Shown here in pieces: positions 1 to 6,869 of a DNA stretch of 46,719 bases. The notes below the pieces were generated by a model. The model searched no databases. It saw only the letters and a program-made list of their open reading frames with translations, and had not been told where the DNA came from. The stretch spans positions 1 through 46,719 of the forward strand of contig JAZPZM010000070.1 in the NCBI GenBank assembly GCA_045544735.1. The letters run 5' to 3'. The DNA is from CAG-390 sp045544735 (GTDB taxonomy: Bacteria; Bacillota; Clostridia; Oscillospirales; CAG-272). The translations under genes and the position numbers were made by a program. Each line of letters begins with the position of its first letter. Positions within the stretch are counted from its first letter, which is position 1.

Positions 1-50
1 CTCCAAAACGGGGGCACCCCTTTTTGTGCTCCTTTTTTTTTTGCCGGGGG

Positions 51-116
51 CACTGCGGCTTCTCACCTAGTCGCGTAACGCAAAGCGTTACTCGACTAGG
101 TTCGCATTTCCCGCCC
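51..116. repeat. Intergenic hairpin module, copy 1
   Basis: Constant flanks (GCGGCTTCTCACC on the left, GGTTCGCATTTCCCGCC on the right) enclose a long stem of about 14 bp around a CAAAG loop. The same flanks recur at 1852-1920 around a completely different stem, and the left flank recurs at 6721-6752. Bases 1-50 before it hold a T-rich tract that may be the end of a terminator for a gene outside the window. Bases 117-200 contain further short hairpins and no credible gene. Confidence 0.6.
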
Positions 117-263
117 GAAGGTCGAGGAGCTTGCTCATCAGACGAAGGGCGCGGAAATCTTCGCGCATAGCGCGAATATCCTAATGCCAAGCATAATTTT
201 TCCTTTACATTTTTTTGAATTTATGTTATAATAATCTCAACAAATAAATTTCAAAAACTTTTC

Positions 264-291
264 TTGCATTCCCGCTTTCTTTCGGTATAAT
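264..291 (+). promoter_or_regulatory. Promoter of the first membrane protein gene
   Basis: TTGCAT and TATAAT lie 16 bp apart, about 55 bases before the start codon. A second sigma-A-like pair, TTTACA and TATAAT with a 17-bp spacer, lies at 204-232. Either or both may be used. Confidence 0.5.
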
Positions 292-347
292 GTGTTTACC
301 GACCGAAATAAGTTATTACAATAAAAGGAGAATGGACCATAAAAAAA

Positions 348-806
348 ATGAGCATTTATTATATCGTTCATGTTGCTATCAATGTAGTGTTATTGATTGC
401 ATTTCGAACGAATATAATTATTGATTTTCTGTCAGTTGTACCTGTATTTCTTATTGTACTAATGCTCGTTCAAGCCCCGATGTTCAAAGTGGATTTTCAT
501 AGAAGCTCAACCGGTGATACTGCATACACAACAGGTAACACTGTCAGATTGACCGATGACGAATTGAATGAACAGTACAAATATACGAGATATTCATTTT
601 ATGGATTGATTCCGTTTGTATTTCCTTTTATATTTTTCTTTTCGTCATACGCCAAGTTGTGTAGTATTATTCCGTATATACTTGCCTATGTTGTTGGTAA
701 TGTGATTTTTAAGGTCAAATACGGAAAAACAATTAAGACAAGACTTGAATTGGAAAAAGAAGAGCTGCGAAAGCAAATTCAAAACGAAGAACTTGGAAAG
801 AAATAA
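348..806 (+). CDS. Small four-segment membrane protein, unknown function
   Basis: The 152-residue product is not recognised. It has two hydrophobic segments at the N-terminus (about residues 4-19 and 26-42), a polar loop of about 40 residues rich in Thr and Asp, two more segments (about 83-101 and 104-121), and a charged Lys/Glu-rich C-terminal tail likely to be cytoplasmic and helical. The ribosome site GGAG at 327-330 is 17 bases before ATG 348, which is long; an ATG at 332 is out of frame. The gene is AT-rich and stands alone between its own promoter and the terminator at 833-872. It is the first of a row of small membrane proteins with similar intergenic modules. Confidence 0.7.
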   Translation: MSIYYIVHVAINVVLLIAFRTNIIIDFLSVVPVFLIVLMLVQAPMFKVDFHRSSTGDTAYTTGNTVRLTDDELNEQYKYTRYSFYGLIPFVFPFIFFFSSYAKLCSIIPYILAYVVGNVIFKVKYGKTIKTRLELEKEELRKQIQNEELGKK

Positions 807-832
807 GGTTGCATCTATTAAGGTCAGAACAG

Positions 833-872
833 CCAACGCAAAGGACACCTTCGGGTGTCCTTTTTGCGTTGG
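833..872 (+). terminator. Rho-independent terminator with TTCG loop
   Basis: A stem of about 17 bp, interrupted only by A/T pairs, is closed by a TTCG tetraloop. TTTTT lies inside the right arm. It closes the gene ending at 806. Confidence 0.8.
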
Positions 873-873
873 C

Positions 874-1021
874 AGCAGCACTGTAGCTTCGAAGCTCGCT
901 CCGCGAGCGAAGCGACGCGGAGATAGGTTCGCATACCCCCGCGCAGAGCGCGTCGAGCTCGCTCGTAAGCGGCAAGCGGTGGGTATCTTCGCACGAAGTG
1001 CGAATACCCTAGTGCCGCTGC
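874..1021. repeat. Structured intergenic module related to copy 1
   Basis: This begins right after a terminator, like the other copies, and contains GGTTCGCATACCCC in place of GGTTCGCATTTCCCGCC. Its ends are imperfect inverted repeats (GGCAGCAGCACT at the left, the complement of GGCAGCGGCACT at the right), and it holds internal stems such as CGCTCCGCGAGCG. Open frames across it on both strands are by-products of the palindromes. Confidence 0.45.
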
Positions 1022-1022
1022 C

Positions 1023-1058
1023 AAAAAATTCGACAAGTTTCGACTTGTCGAATTTTTT
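1023..1058. terminator. Perfect 15-bp terminator hairpin
   Basis: Fifteen perfectly paired bases (AAAAAATTCGACAAG and its complement) surround a six-base loop. T runs on both strands make it usable in either direction. Confidence 0.7.
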
Positions 1059-1060
1059 AT

Positions 1061-1228
1061 CCATTGCGAAAGCAATGGCATATCATCACGCGGTAGCGTG
1101 TATCTCATCACGAAGGTGCATATCATCAGCCGTAGGCTGTATCCTCTTTCGCAATGATGATATACAACGACAAGCCGTTGATGATATACAATGCTTCGCA
1201 TTGATGATATACACGGCTCCCGCCGTGA
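1061..1228. repeat. Hairpin array A, two facing half-arrays
   Basis: Seven short hairpins, with stems of 3-7 bp and loops of 3-5 bases, are separated by a recurring word. In the left half the word is CATATCAT (once TATCTCAT). In the right half it is GATGATATAC, which contains the reverse complement, and it occurs three times. No gene is present. Confidence 0.7.
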
Positions 1229-1243
1229 TTTAGTGCAAAATCC

Positions 1244-1290
1244 TTGTAATCTTCACGATTTTATGATATACTAATCTCGGAAAGGCGGTG
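1244..1290 (+). promoter_or_regulatory. Cassette promoter and extended Shine-Dalgarno
   Basis: TTGTAA and TATACT lie 17 bp apart, followed by CTCGGAAAGGCGGTG just before ATG 1296. The last part matches the whole anti-Shine-Dalgarno complement (AGAAAGGAGGTG) except for a C in place of one A. Copies of this arrangement precede the genes at 2015, 2751, 4327 and 6103. Confidence 0.7.
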
Positions 1291-1295
1291 GAAAA

Positions 1296-1745
1296 ATGCG
1301 TTTTTTTGAATTTGAAACTTCTTTAACGGTTGATGAAATTCAACTCCGTGTTTCATCTTATTCCGAATGGGAACAACATTCTTCTTGGAATATATTTAAA
1401 GATTATACATCTTCTCGAAAAGGGCTGCATTTATATCCCCGTGAAAATGGTTTTACAGGTTACTACGAAACCGGTGACCGTAACAGACATTATGATTTAC
1501 AAAGAGCTAAAGCATGGATAAACGTCAAAATAAAAGAGAAAAACGGAAAACGACGTGTTCAAGGTTATACATATTATTGTCCGGTTTTGGTGTTCGGTCT
1601 GCTGATTGGTTTGTTAGAAGTTGTCTTTGTTAAAGATATACTTGCATTTATCCTTATCTTCACAGTCTGTGCAGTTTTCTTTTTATCAAAAACAAAAGAA
1701 GAAAACGAACTGATAGAATGTGTGAAACGCTTAATAGCTCAATAA
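1296..1745 (+). CDS. Small membrane protein with N-terminal soluble domain
   Basis: The 149-residue product is unknown. Residues 1-92 are soluble and begin with FFEFETSLTVDEI. Two hydrophobic segments (about 94-111 and 113-130) follow, then a short charged tail ending in KRL. The gene at 3180 has the same plan: a FE...F/E-T start with a helix, an aromatic GFY/GYY stretch, a K-I-x-E-K segment just before the membrane part, two segments and a KRL tail. The two are therefore probably distant paralogues. It has its own promoter module upstream and a terminator at 1816, so it is a single-gene unit. AT-rich. Confidence 0.7.
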   Translation: MRFFEFETSLTVDEIQLRVSSYSEWEQHSSWNIFKDYTSSRKGLHLYPRENGFTGYYETGDRNRHYDLQRAKAWINVKIKEKNGKRRVQGYTYYCPVLVFGLLIGLLEVVFVKDILAFILIFTVCAVFFLSKTKEENELIECVKRLIAQ

Positions 1746-1750
1746 CCCCA

Positions 1751-1779
1751 GTTTGAGTTCGAATCCTAGTATCAACCCA
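1751..1779 (+). other. tRNA T-arm-like fragment
   Basis: GAGTTCGAATCC resembles a T-arm with its conserved TTCGAAT loop, and it is followed by a short acceptor-like end (ATCAACCCA). The flanking stem pairs poorly and there is no D-arm or anticodon arm, so this is not a tRNA gene. It could be a decayed tRNA 3' end or chance. Confidence 0.2.
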
Positions 1780-1815
1780 CGAAAAATATTTTTTTGTAGC
1801 CCATAGACAAAAACG

Positions 1816-1847
1816 AGGACGGCACTTTCTGCTGTCCTTGCTTTTTT
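1816..1847 (+). terminator. Rho-independent terminator
   Basis: A 9-bp stem with one G-T pair (AGGACGGCA paired with TGCTGTCCT), a five-base loop, then a run of six T at 1842-1847. It closes the gene ending at 1745. Confidence 0.75.
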
Positions 1848-1851
1848 GTCC

Positions 1852-1920
1852 GCAGCACTGCGGCTTCTCACCTATTCCCAAGCCGCGTGAGGCTTGGGAA
1901 TAGGTTCGCATTTCCCGCCT
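1852..1920. repeat. Intergenic hairpin module, copy 2
   Basis: The flanks are the same as copy 1, and the module starts directly after the terminator T run. The interior is a different, perfect 14-bp stem (CCTATTCCCAAGCC at 1871-1884 and its complement at 1891-1904). Confidence 0.65.
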
Positions 1921-1962
1921 TCCCCTCAAAATCCGAGCATTGGTTGAATTTGCCGCTTGCCG

Positions 1963-2008
1963 TTGATTTTCAGCCGTGAAAATGCTATAATAAATTCGGA
2001 AAGGTGGT
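1963..2008 (+). promoter_or_regulatory. Cassette promoter and extended Shine-Dalgarno
   Basis: TTGATT (1963-1968), a 17-bp spacer and TATAAT (1986-1991) are followed by GAAAGGTGGTGATT before ATG 2015. About 35 bases upstream of the -35 box are also conserved with the modules at 4235-4303 and 6760-6828. Confidence 0.75.
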
Positions 2009-2014
2009 GATTAA

Positions 2015-2668
2015 ATGGAATTCAAGGAGTCTTTTTGGTCGCAATGGCTTGCATGTATATGTCTTTTTATTTTTATCCCTATTGCTATCCCTGTTGCTCT
2101 ATTCATTTTAATTTTCAAATTTATCACTATACCCTTTAGTTACTACAAATATACGCACTCACAATATCAAAAGGATTTCCCACACAAATTTAATTTTTTA
2201 GCTCCCTTTCATATTGACAATATCCCTTACTCCATCATAAAAGAAAATGAGTTGCCAATTCAGTATTTCAAGCGGGGTGAGGAGTATGGTATGCATGGAT
2301 ATTTCATATATAAGGATATTCTATTGGATTTCACTGAACCGTTTTTCTTTGATCCGAAAACAAGTACATTCACATTTTATCCCGCAGAAGAGGACGAAGA
2401 AAAAGTGGAGGACGATAGTAACCAAGATATTGACGATATCGAAACTTGCTTATCTGTGGAAGAAACAAAAGCTTTCGTTCTTAATGATTTTCACAACAAC
2501 ATACAAGAACGCCAGTGCAAACAAGTTGTTTTTTTCTACTCTCAAAAAAAATTAGAAAAAGCGCACGGAAAAATTGCATTAAACAGAATGAACGAGCTGA
2601 ACGATTTTATTGTTTATAAAAAGGATACCTTACTTCAAGCGTTAAAAGAATTTACAGATACACATTGA
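2015..2668 (+). CDS. Membrane-anchored protein of unknown function
   Basis: The 217-residue product is unknown. A long hydrophobic stretch (about residues 12-40) probably forms one long or two short membrane segments. The remaining 170 residues are soluble, with a very acidic run (about 126-145) that may be a linker, then a Lys-rich helical C-terminus. The start is set by the extended ribosome site six bases upstream. The gene is AT-rich and has its own promoter. No enzyme motif was seen. Confidence 0.7.
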   Translation: MEFKESFWSQWLACICLFIFIPIAIPVALFILIFKFITIPFSYYKYTHSQYQKDFPHKFNFLAPFHIDNIPYSIIKENELPIQYFKRGEEYGMHGYFIYKDILLDFTEPFFFDPKTSTFTFYPAEEDEEKVEDDSNQDIDDIETCLSVEETKAFVLNDFHNNIQERQCKQVVFFYSQKKLEKAHGKIALNRMNELNDFIVYKKDTLLQALKEFTDTH

Positions 2669-2699
2669 TCGACATCTAAACCGAGCGCCGAACACAAAG

Positions 2700-2742
2700 C
2701 AAAGGACACACTCGGGTGTGATATAATAAACTCAGAAAGACG
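2700..2742 (+). promoter_or_regulatory. Promoter fused to a broken terminator hairpin
   Basis: The left half resembles the terminator at 833-872 (AAAGGACAC, then CGGGTGT). Where the T run should follow, the sequence runs into TATAATAAACTCAGAAAGACGGTG, the cassette promoter. TATAAT is at 2722-2727; no clear -35 box remains. Looks like a recombination junction. Confidence 0.5.
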
Positions 2743-2750
2743 GTGGAACT

Positions 2751-3080
2751 ATGGGTTGCTTATTTGAACTGATTTTCGAGCTTGTTTTCGAGATAATCGT
2801 TGAAGCGGTAGGTGCGATCTACATAAAGCTAATGACTCTGTTCGTTCCAAACCACCAATTTAATAAAAAGCTACGGAAAAAAATAAAAGATGGCGTTACC
2901 GCCTTTGCCGTATTGCTGTTTTTTTGCGCCTTCATCGGCTTCTTCTTGTTTTTAGAACCGCCCTCTCTTGCCAAAACCGTAGGTGCTTATATGCTGTTCA
3001 TTCCTCTTGGAATTATAGGCATACAGATACTCGCGTGGATCGTCTACCGAGCCGTCAAGGCTATCAAAAGCAAGCGTTGA
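2751..3080 (+). CDS. Small membrane protein
   Basis: The 109-residue product has an amphipathic N-terminal helix with several Glu residues (1-28), a basic loop (39-46), two hydrophobic segments (about 50-68 and 78-99) and a basic tail (KAIKSKR). No family is recognised. The start follows a cassette ribosome site (GAAAGACGGTGG). Seventeen bases past its stop lies the orphan tail of a different gene (3098-3157). Confidence 0.65.
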   Translation: MGCLFELIFELVFEIIVEAVGAIYIKLMTLFVPNHQFNKKLRKKIKDGVTAFAVLLFFCAFIGFFLFLEPPSLAKTVGAYMLFIPLGIIGIQILAWIVYRAVKAIKSKR

Positions 3081-3097
3081 TCTGCGCAAAGCATAGC

Positions 3098-3157
3098 AAG
3101 GACACGGGCGACGTCGTCGTTGCCTATAATACGAATATTTTTGAATATAAAAAATAA
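3098..3157 (+). pseudogene. Orphan 3' end of a gene like the one at 4327
   Basis: These 60 bases match the last 60 bases of the gene ending at 4887 at 53 positions, and 29 bases in the AT-rich part are identical. Translated in frame they give a C-terminus ending in YNTNIFEYKK with a stop at 3155-3157, against YNTNIFEYKN in the intact gene. No start or upstream part is present, so this is the remnant of a lost or recombined paralogue. Confidence 0.75.
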
Positions 3158-3179
3158 CGTCATACAAAGGAGGTAAAAA

Positions 3180-3608
3180 ATGAACAAGCACCTTCAGCAC
3201 CTGTTTCTCTTTGAAAAATTCGAGATTCAAACTAAATTATCAAAGCAAGAAATACTTAAAAGGATAGAAGCCTTTGCTGATTCCGAACACACGGACTACT
3301 ACGGAAGTGTTGCGGAGGGCGGCTTTTATATCGCCGAGAAAAACAGAAAGTATTTTGCGGGTGGGCATACGCAAAACCCCTTTGCTCCCATAGCAAGGGG
3401 CAAGATCGACGAAAAGGACGGCGGCTGCTCGGTTTGCGGCGTTTTAAGAATTAACGCCCTCGCGCTGATCTTATTTGCGCCGATATATTTGATATCGCTC
3501 CTTATGATAGTCCCTTTTCCCATTATGCTTATTATACTTCACTTCGCCTTCGTCAAGCCTGCAAAAAGGCTGAGAGAAGCTTTGGAAGGCGCGTTACTCG
3601 AAAAATAA
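3180..3608 (+). CDS. Small membrane protein, paralogue of the gene at 1296
   Basis: The 142-residue product has a soluble N-terminal domain (1-88) with two close cysteines (CSVC), a hydrophobic double segment (about 90-124) and a charged tail (KRLREALEGALLEK). The order of landmarks matches the protein at 1296, so a shared family is inferred. A good AAGGAGGT site at 3168-3175 supports ATG 3180; no promoter is seen between this gene and the remnant at 3157. The codon composition is richer in GC than its neighbours. Confidence 0.7.
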   Translation: MNKHLQHLFLFEKFEIQTKLSKQEILKRIEAFADSEHTDYYGSVAEGGFYIAEKNRKYFAGGHTQNPFAPIARGKIDEKDGGCSVCGVLRINALALILFAPIYLISLLMIVPFPIMLIILHFAFVKPAKRLREALEGALLEK

Positions 3609-3722
3609 AAAATTCTCCATAATAAGCGCAAAAACCGCATTTATACATCGGGTTCAAGTATTGCGAATACTTATGGCAACGTAATTAATTTCCCGCAGAT
3701 CCGCCAAAAAGTTTCCCCCGTG

Positions 3723-3751
3723 TTGACTTTGATTTTTGGGTATGCTACACT
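3723..3751 (+). promoter_or_regulatory. Promoter of the gene at 3781
   Basis: TTGACT, a 17-bp spacer and TACACT. The rest of the gap 3609-3722 shows no gene. Confidence 0.5.
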
Positions 3752-3780
3752 CAATTTATTAAATACCTTCAGGAGAAAAA

Positions 3781-4185
3781 ATGAAAAAAGCAATATATTA
3801 CGCAAGTCCGTTTGTTTTGTTTCCTATTATTTTTGGAGTTTTTACTTTATTGGACGAAATAGATATCATAAATTCGAATATTATGGAGGTGGGTTCGTTC
3901 ACGATCCTCTTCGTAGCCTCCGCATTTTTGGGAATCCTGTCATTGACAAACAAAAAATTTGATTATTTGATGACCGCAATCGTTCCCACTTCTTTCCTTT
4001 TGACTTTATTTGTGTGCTTATTCTTTGATAAAGGATGTGACGGCACACCTCAGCTTTCGCTTGATCATGCGCTGAATATGGAATATTATAAGGTATGGAT
4101 GCCGATCATCGCTATTATGACTGTGATAACTTTTGTTGCTTCATTCAAAGCAATAAGAATATCTAAAAAGTTATGGCAAAAATAA
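3781..4185 (+). CDS. Four-segment membrane protein, unknown function
   Basis: The 134-residue product has hydrophobic segments at about 5-25, 38-56, 63-82 and 105-122, short loops, and a basic C-terminus (ISKKLWQK). It resembles the many small uncharacterised four-helix proteins of Clostridia and carries no motif. The ribosome site AGGAG is eight bases before the start. It has its own promoter. Confidence 0.7.
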   Translation: MKKAIYYASPFVLFPIIFGVFTLLDEIDIINSNIMEVGSFTILFVASAFLGILSLTNKKFDYLMTAIVPTSFLLTLFVCLFFDKGCDGTPQLSLDHALNMEYYKVWMPIIAIMTVITFVASFKAIRISKKLWQK

Positions 4186-4274
4186 AATGCCATCTAAAAC
4201 GATCGACAAACACAAAAAGCAAAAACAGCCCTTCCCCACAAAATCCGAGTATTTGTTGAGTTTGGCGCTTGCCG

Positions 4275-4320
4275 TTGATTTTCAGCTGTAAAAATGCTAT
4301 AATTAACGTAGAAAGGCGGT
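4275..4320 (+). promoter_or_regulatory. Cassette promoter and extended Shine-Dalgarno
   Basis: TTGATT, 17 bp, TATAAT (4298-4303), then GTAGAAAGGCGGTGG before ATG 4327. Conserved with 1963-2008 across more than 70 bases. Confidence 0.75.
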
Positions 4321-4326
4321 GGGAAT

Positions 4327-4887
4327 ATGGCAAAAAAGCAGATCATAACAAACGCCGAAATAGAAAAGGATATCACCGACGCTCTCAAAAATCCCCCAAG
4401 GGAATCGGAAGCGTCTTATAAAAAATTCAACATTCCCGCTATTATAATTGCAATTGTTGGGGTTGTGATAGGATTGATTTTTCCAACCTATATCCTTTGG
4501 TTTTTACTCGCTCTGATTGCGTTTTCGATAATTTATTGCGTATTTTATTTTTTTCGACTAAAAAATCGTATCAAAAACGTTACGATAAACGATTATGCTA
4601 TAACGACGGAGACAGTAAACAGCATCGACGAGGAGCATTACAGGGCAAGGGGCGCAGGCAAGCACGCACGCTCGAAGCGTATCGACAATTATATTATCCG
4701 CTTTGAAAACGGCAAAGCGTGGCGCATCCCGAAGGAGCTTTACCGTTGGAGCGACGATCTGCGTATGAGCGACTTTAGCATTCACGGCTCAACCCACCGC
4801 GGTGACATTTTTAAGGTCGTAACGAAAAAGGACACGTGCGACATCGCCGTCGCATATAATACGAATATTTTTGAATATAAAAATTGA
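4327..4887 (+). CDS. Membrane protein with C-terminal soluble domain
   Basis: The 186-residue product has a soluble N-terminus (1-35), two hydrophobic segments (about 36-53 and 55-76) and a 110-residue C-terminal domain with alternating beta-type hydrophobic runs, like the pleckstrin-type domains often found in small bacterial membrane proteins; that comparison is only by eye. A second copy of its last 20 codons lies at 3098-3157. The next gene begins 21 bases later with its own ribosome site and may share its transcript. Confidence 0.7.
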   Translation: MAKKQIITNAEIEKDITDALKNPPRESEASYKKFNIPAIIIAIVGVVIGLIFPTYILWFLLALIAFSIIYCVFYFFRLKNRIKNVTINDYAITTETVNSIDEEHYRARGAGKHARSKRIDNYIIRFENGKAWRIPKELYRWSDDLRMSDFSIHGSTHRGDIFKVVTKKDTCDIAVAYNTNIFEYKN

Positions 4888-4908
4888 CTTCAGCGAAAGG
4901 GAAAAATA

Positions 4909-5976
4909 ATGAAAAAAATAACCGCTATTCTCTTATGCCTAATTTTTGTCCTTGGCGCAGCCGCGTGCTCTACCTCTCCCACCAACAACAGTGTCGGCGA
5001 CTCCACCACGCCAGCCGTCACAACTCCAAGCACGGTTGACAAGTTAACGTATGCAAATATTATCGAAAAATTTACCGCGCTCGTAAGTGCCAAGCTCAAT
5101 GGCATGACGCTTGTACAGCCGAGCGACACCGCAAACACGATAGAAACGGCTCTTTTCGAGATCGTACGAGATACGTCCAAACCCACTGCCATGGGATACG
5201 CCACCAAGGACATCAACGGTGACGGCGTGGAAGAGTTGATACTGCTTAACGATCAGTACGATACCCTTGCTCTCTTTACCGAGAAGGATGGCTGTGCGCA
5301 CTTCGTTGACGGTGCATACGGCGTATGGATCGATGGGGACGGGCGCTTGCGCAAGGCAGTTTCAACGGGCGGACTTGTCTCGCGCGACGGTGAGTGCTAC
5401 GTCTACACTCTTGACGGTACTGCGCTGAAGGCTGAGGTCGCTGTCGGATATAAAGTAAACGTCTATCTGCAAAAGGAAGGCTGGTACAAGATCGAGGGCA
5501 AAAACAAGATCAATGTCTCCGCAGAGGAAGGAAAGGCACTCTATGCCGCATACGATATTCTTCCGTCGGGATTTTCCAATGAGGAATACACAAGGACGTT
5601 TTCGGGTATAGAATTTACTCCCTTGTTTGAGGCAACCTTAGCGGGCAAGGAGCATATAAACACGTTTTCAAACTCTCAGTTCGTAAACGGAAACACTCTC
5701 ACGGTGTCGGAAATCACCGAAAACGACATAACTGCCGCTATCAAATTTGTTTATACCGAGGGCGAGTTTGATCCCGAAACGGGCGTTGAGCCTGCGGTAT
5801 ACGTTACGGAGCTGAACGTCAGCGCGGCGCATAACGGAAGCAGATACGAATTTGAAAAGGACGGAGTAAAGGGATATATCGAATTTGCCGTTAACGCCGC
5901 GTGGATAGTAGTAACAGAAAGCCACAACGAGTACGTTTTCGTAAGAGCATATATATTTGATCGCCCCGAAAACTGA
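4909..5976 (+). CDS. Secreted lipoprotein with EF-hand-like loop
   Basis: The 355-residue product begins with a typical lipoprotein signal (MKKITAILLCLIFVLGAAAC), so the mature protein starts at Cys20 and is lipid-anchored outside the membrane. A Thr/Ser/Pro linker follows (about 21-45). Around residue 95 the motif DINGDGVEELILL is a calcium-loop type repeat seen in many clostridial surface proteins. The rest is beta-rich without a recognised catalytic motif. It is GC-richer than the genes before it. It follows the gene at 4327 by 21 bases and has an AAAGG site. Confidence 0.8.
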   Translation: MKKITAILLCLIFVLGAAACSTSPTNNSVGDSTTPAVTTPSTVDKLTYANIIEKFTALVSAKLNGMTLVQPSDTANTIETALFEIVRDTSKPTAMGYATKDINGDGVEELILLNDQYDTLALFTEKDGCAHFVDGAYGVWIDGDGRLRKAVSTGGLVSRDGECYVYTLDGTALKAEVAVGYKVNVYLQKEGWYKIEGKNKINVSAEEGKALYAAYDILPSGFSNEEYTRTFSGIEFTPLFEATLAGKEHINTFSNSQFVNGNTLTVSEITENDITAAIKFVYTEGEFDPETGVEPAVYVTELNVSAAHNGSRYEFEKDGVKGYIEFAVNAAWIVVTESHNEYVFVRAYIFDRPEN

Positions 5977-6050
5977 TCGGTATCAAAAGCATCGTCAAAT
6001 TCAAACGCGCACAGTCTATCAATAGATAGAGATAAAAGCCGCGATAGGCA

Positions 6051-6095
6051 TTTGTTTTCAGCCGTGAAAATGCTATAATAAACTCGGAAAGGCAG
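6051..6095 (+). promoter_or_regulatory. Cassette promoter and extended Shine-Dalgarno
   Basis: TTTGTT, 17 bp, TATAAT (6074-6079), then CTCGGAAAGGCAGTG. From TTTTCAGCCGTGAAAATG onward it is almost identical to the module at 1963-2008. Confidence 0.65.
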
Positions 6096-6102
6096 TGTAA
6101 AC

Positions 6103-6630
6103 ATGAAATTCAATAAGCTTATATTCATTTTCTTGACCGTTGTAATTTTAATTGTCTCTGTTTTGCCTGTAATCTTAAATGAAAATGCCGCAATTTCATT
6201 TAATTCTGCTCCGGCATTGGTATTTGGTATTTGTTCTTCCGTTTATGCTATTATTGCCTTTGTGAATAAAGAACAGGGTAATCTCTTCGTGTTGGGAAGA
6301 AACAAATTATTTATTGCTTTTTTACGTTCGCGAAAAGACGATAACATCGATACAAATAGCGATGAATACAAGAAGGAATTTGCGCTTTCCGCTTTCATCT
6401 TCTGCGCTTCCATTCCGCTTTATATACCGCTTGCGTTTTTTGCCAAGAGTTTTTATACAGCTCTTTCTTCGGCACTTTCCGTAACGATTTTGAGAATTCT
6501 GTTTACGTTTGTATTGGTGTTGATTCCTCGCATAATTAAAAATGCGCAAGGCAAAAAGCAAGATCGCGTTAAGGATGAAGCGGATAGAAAAGAGCAAGAA
6601 CGTCGCGAATCAATGGGAAAATGGAAATAA
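6103..6630 (+). CDS. Four-segment membrane protein with charged tail
   Basis: The 175-residue product has hydrophobic segments at about 5-24, 36-54, 95-113 and 118-142, and a highly charged C-terminal helix (about 148-172; KDEADRKEQERR) that could form a coiled coil. No family is recognised. It is preceded by the cassette promoter and followed by a terminator, so it is another one-gene unit, and it is AT-rich like the other island genes. Confidence 0.7.
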   Translation: MKFNKLIFIFLTVVILIVSVLPVILNENAAISFNSAPALVFGICSSVYAIIAFVNKEQGNLFVLGRNKLFIAFLRSRKDDNIDTNSDEYKKEFALSAFIFCASIPLYIPLAFFAKSFYTALSSALSVTILRILFTFVLVLIPRIIKNAQGKKQDRVKDEADRKEQERRESMGKWK

Positions 6631-6655
6631 TATAACGTAATAATCACATAAAACT

Positions 6656-6696
6656 CCGCATCAAGGGAGCTAACCTTTGATGCGGATAACTTTTTT
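6656..6696 (+). terminator. Rho-independent terminator
   Basis: CCGCATCAAGG pairs with CCTTTGATGCGG (one bulged T) and is followed by TTTTTT at 6691-6696. Confidence 0.75.
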
Positions 6697-6720
6697 AGAA
6701 TGCCTGATATTATCTGCTTC

Positions 6721-6752
6721 GTTTTTGTCCGCGTCACCGCGGCTTCTCACCG
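6721..6752. repeat. Intergenic hairpin module, partial copy
   Basis: GTTTTTGTCCGC and GCGGCTTCTCACC match the left flank of the modules at 51-116 and 1852-1920. The right half is replaced directly by the upstream part of the cassette promoter (TGAGCATTAG). Confidence 0.5.
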
Positions 6753-6799
6753 CCACCTGCCCGCAAAATGTGAGCATTAGTTAAATTTCCCGCTCACCG

Positions 6800-6828
6800 T
6801 TGATTTCCTGCCGAAAATATGGTATAAT
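6800..6828 (+). promoter_or_regulatory. Promoter of the GH43-like gene
   Basis: TTGATT, 17 bp, TATAAT, within a diverged copy of the cassette upstream region. The short palindrome GCGCCCGCTGTGCGGGC lies between promoter and start. Confidence 0.65.
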
Positions 6829-6869
6829 ATAGCAAACGCGCCCGCTGTGCGGGCAAAAAGGAGAATGCC

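Noticed and set aside
1061..1228. CRISPR array
   Set aside because: The repeated word is only 8-10 bases, the spacers are self-complementary hairpins, and no cas gene is present.
645..1233. Frames on both strands across the hairpin region
   Set aside because: Produced by palindromes and terminators; no start signals.
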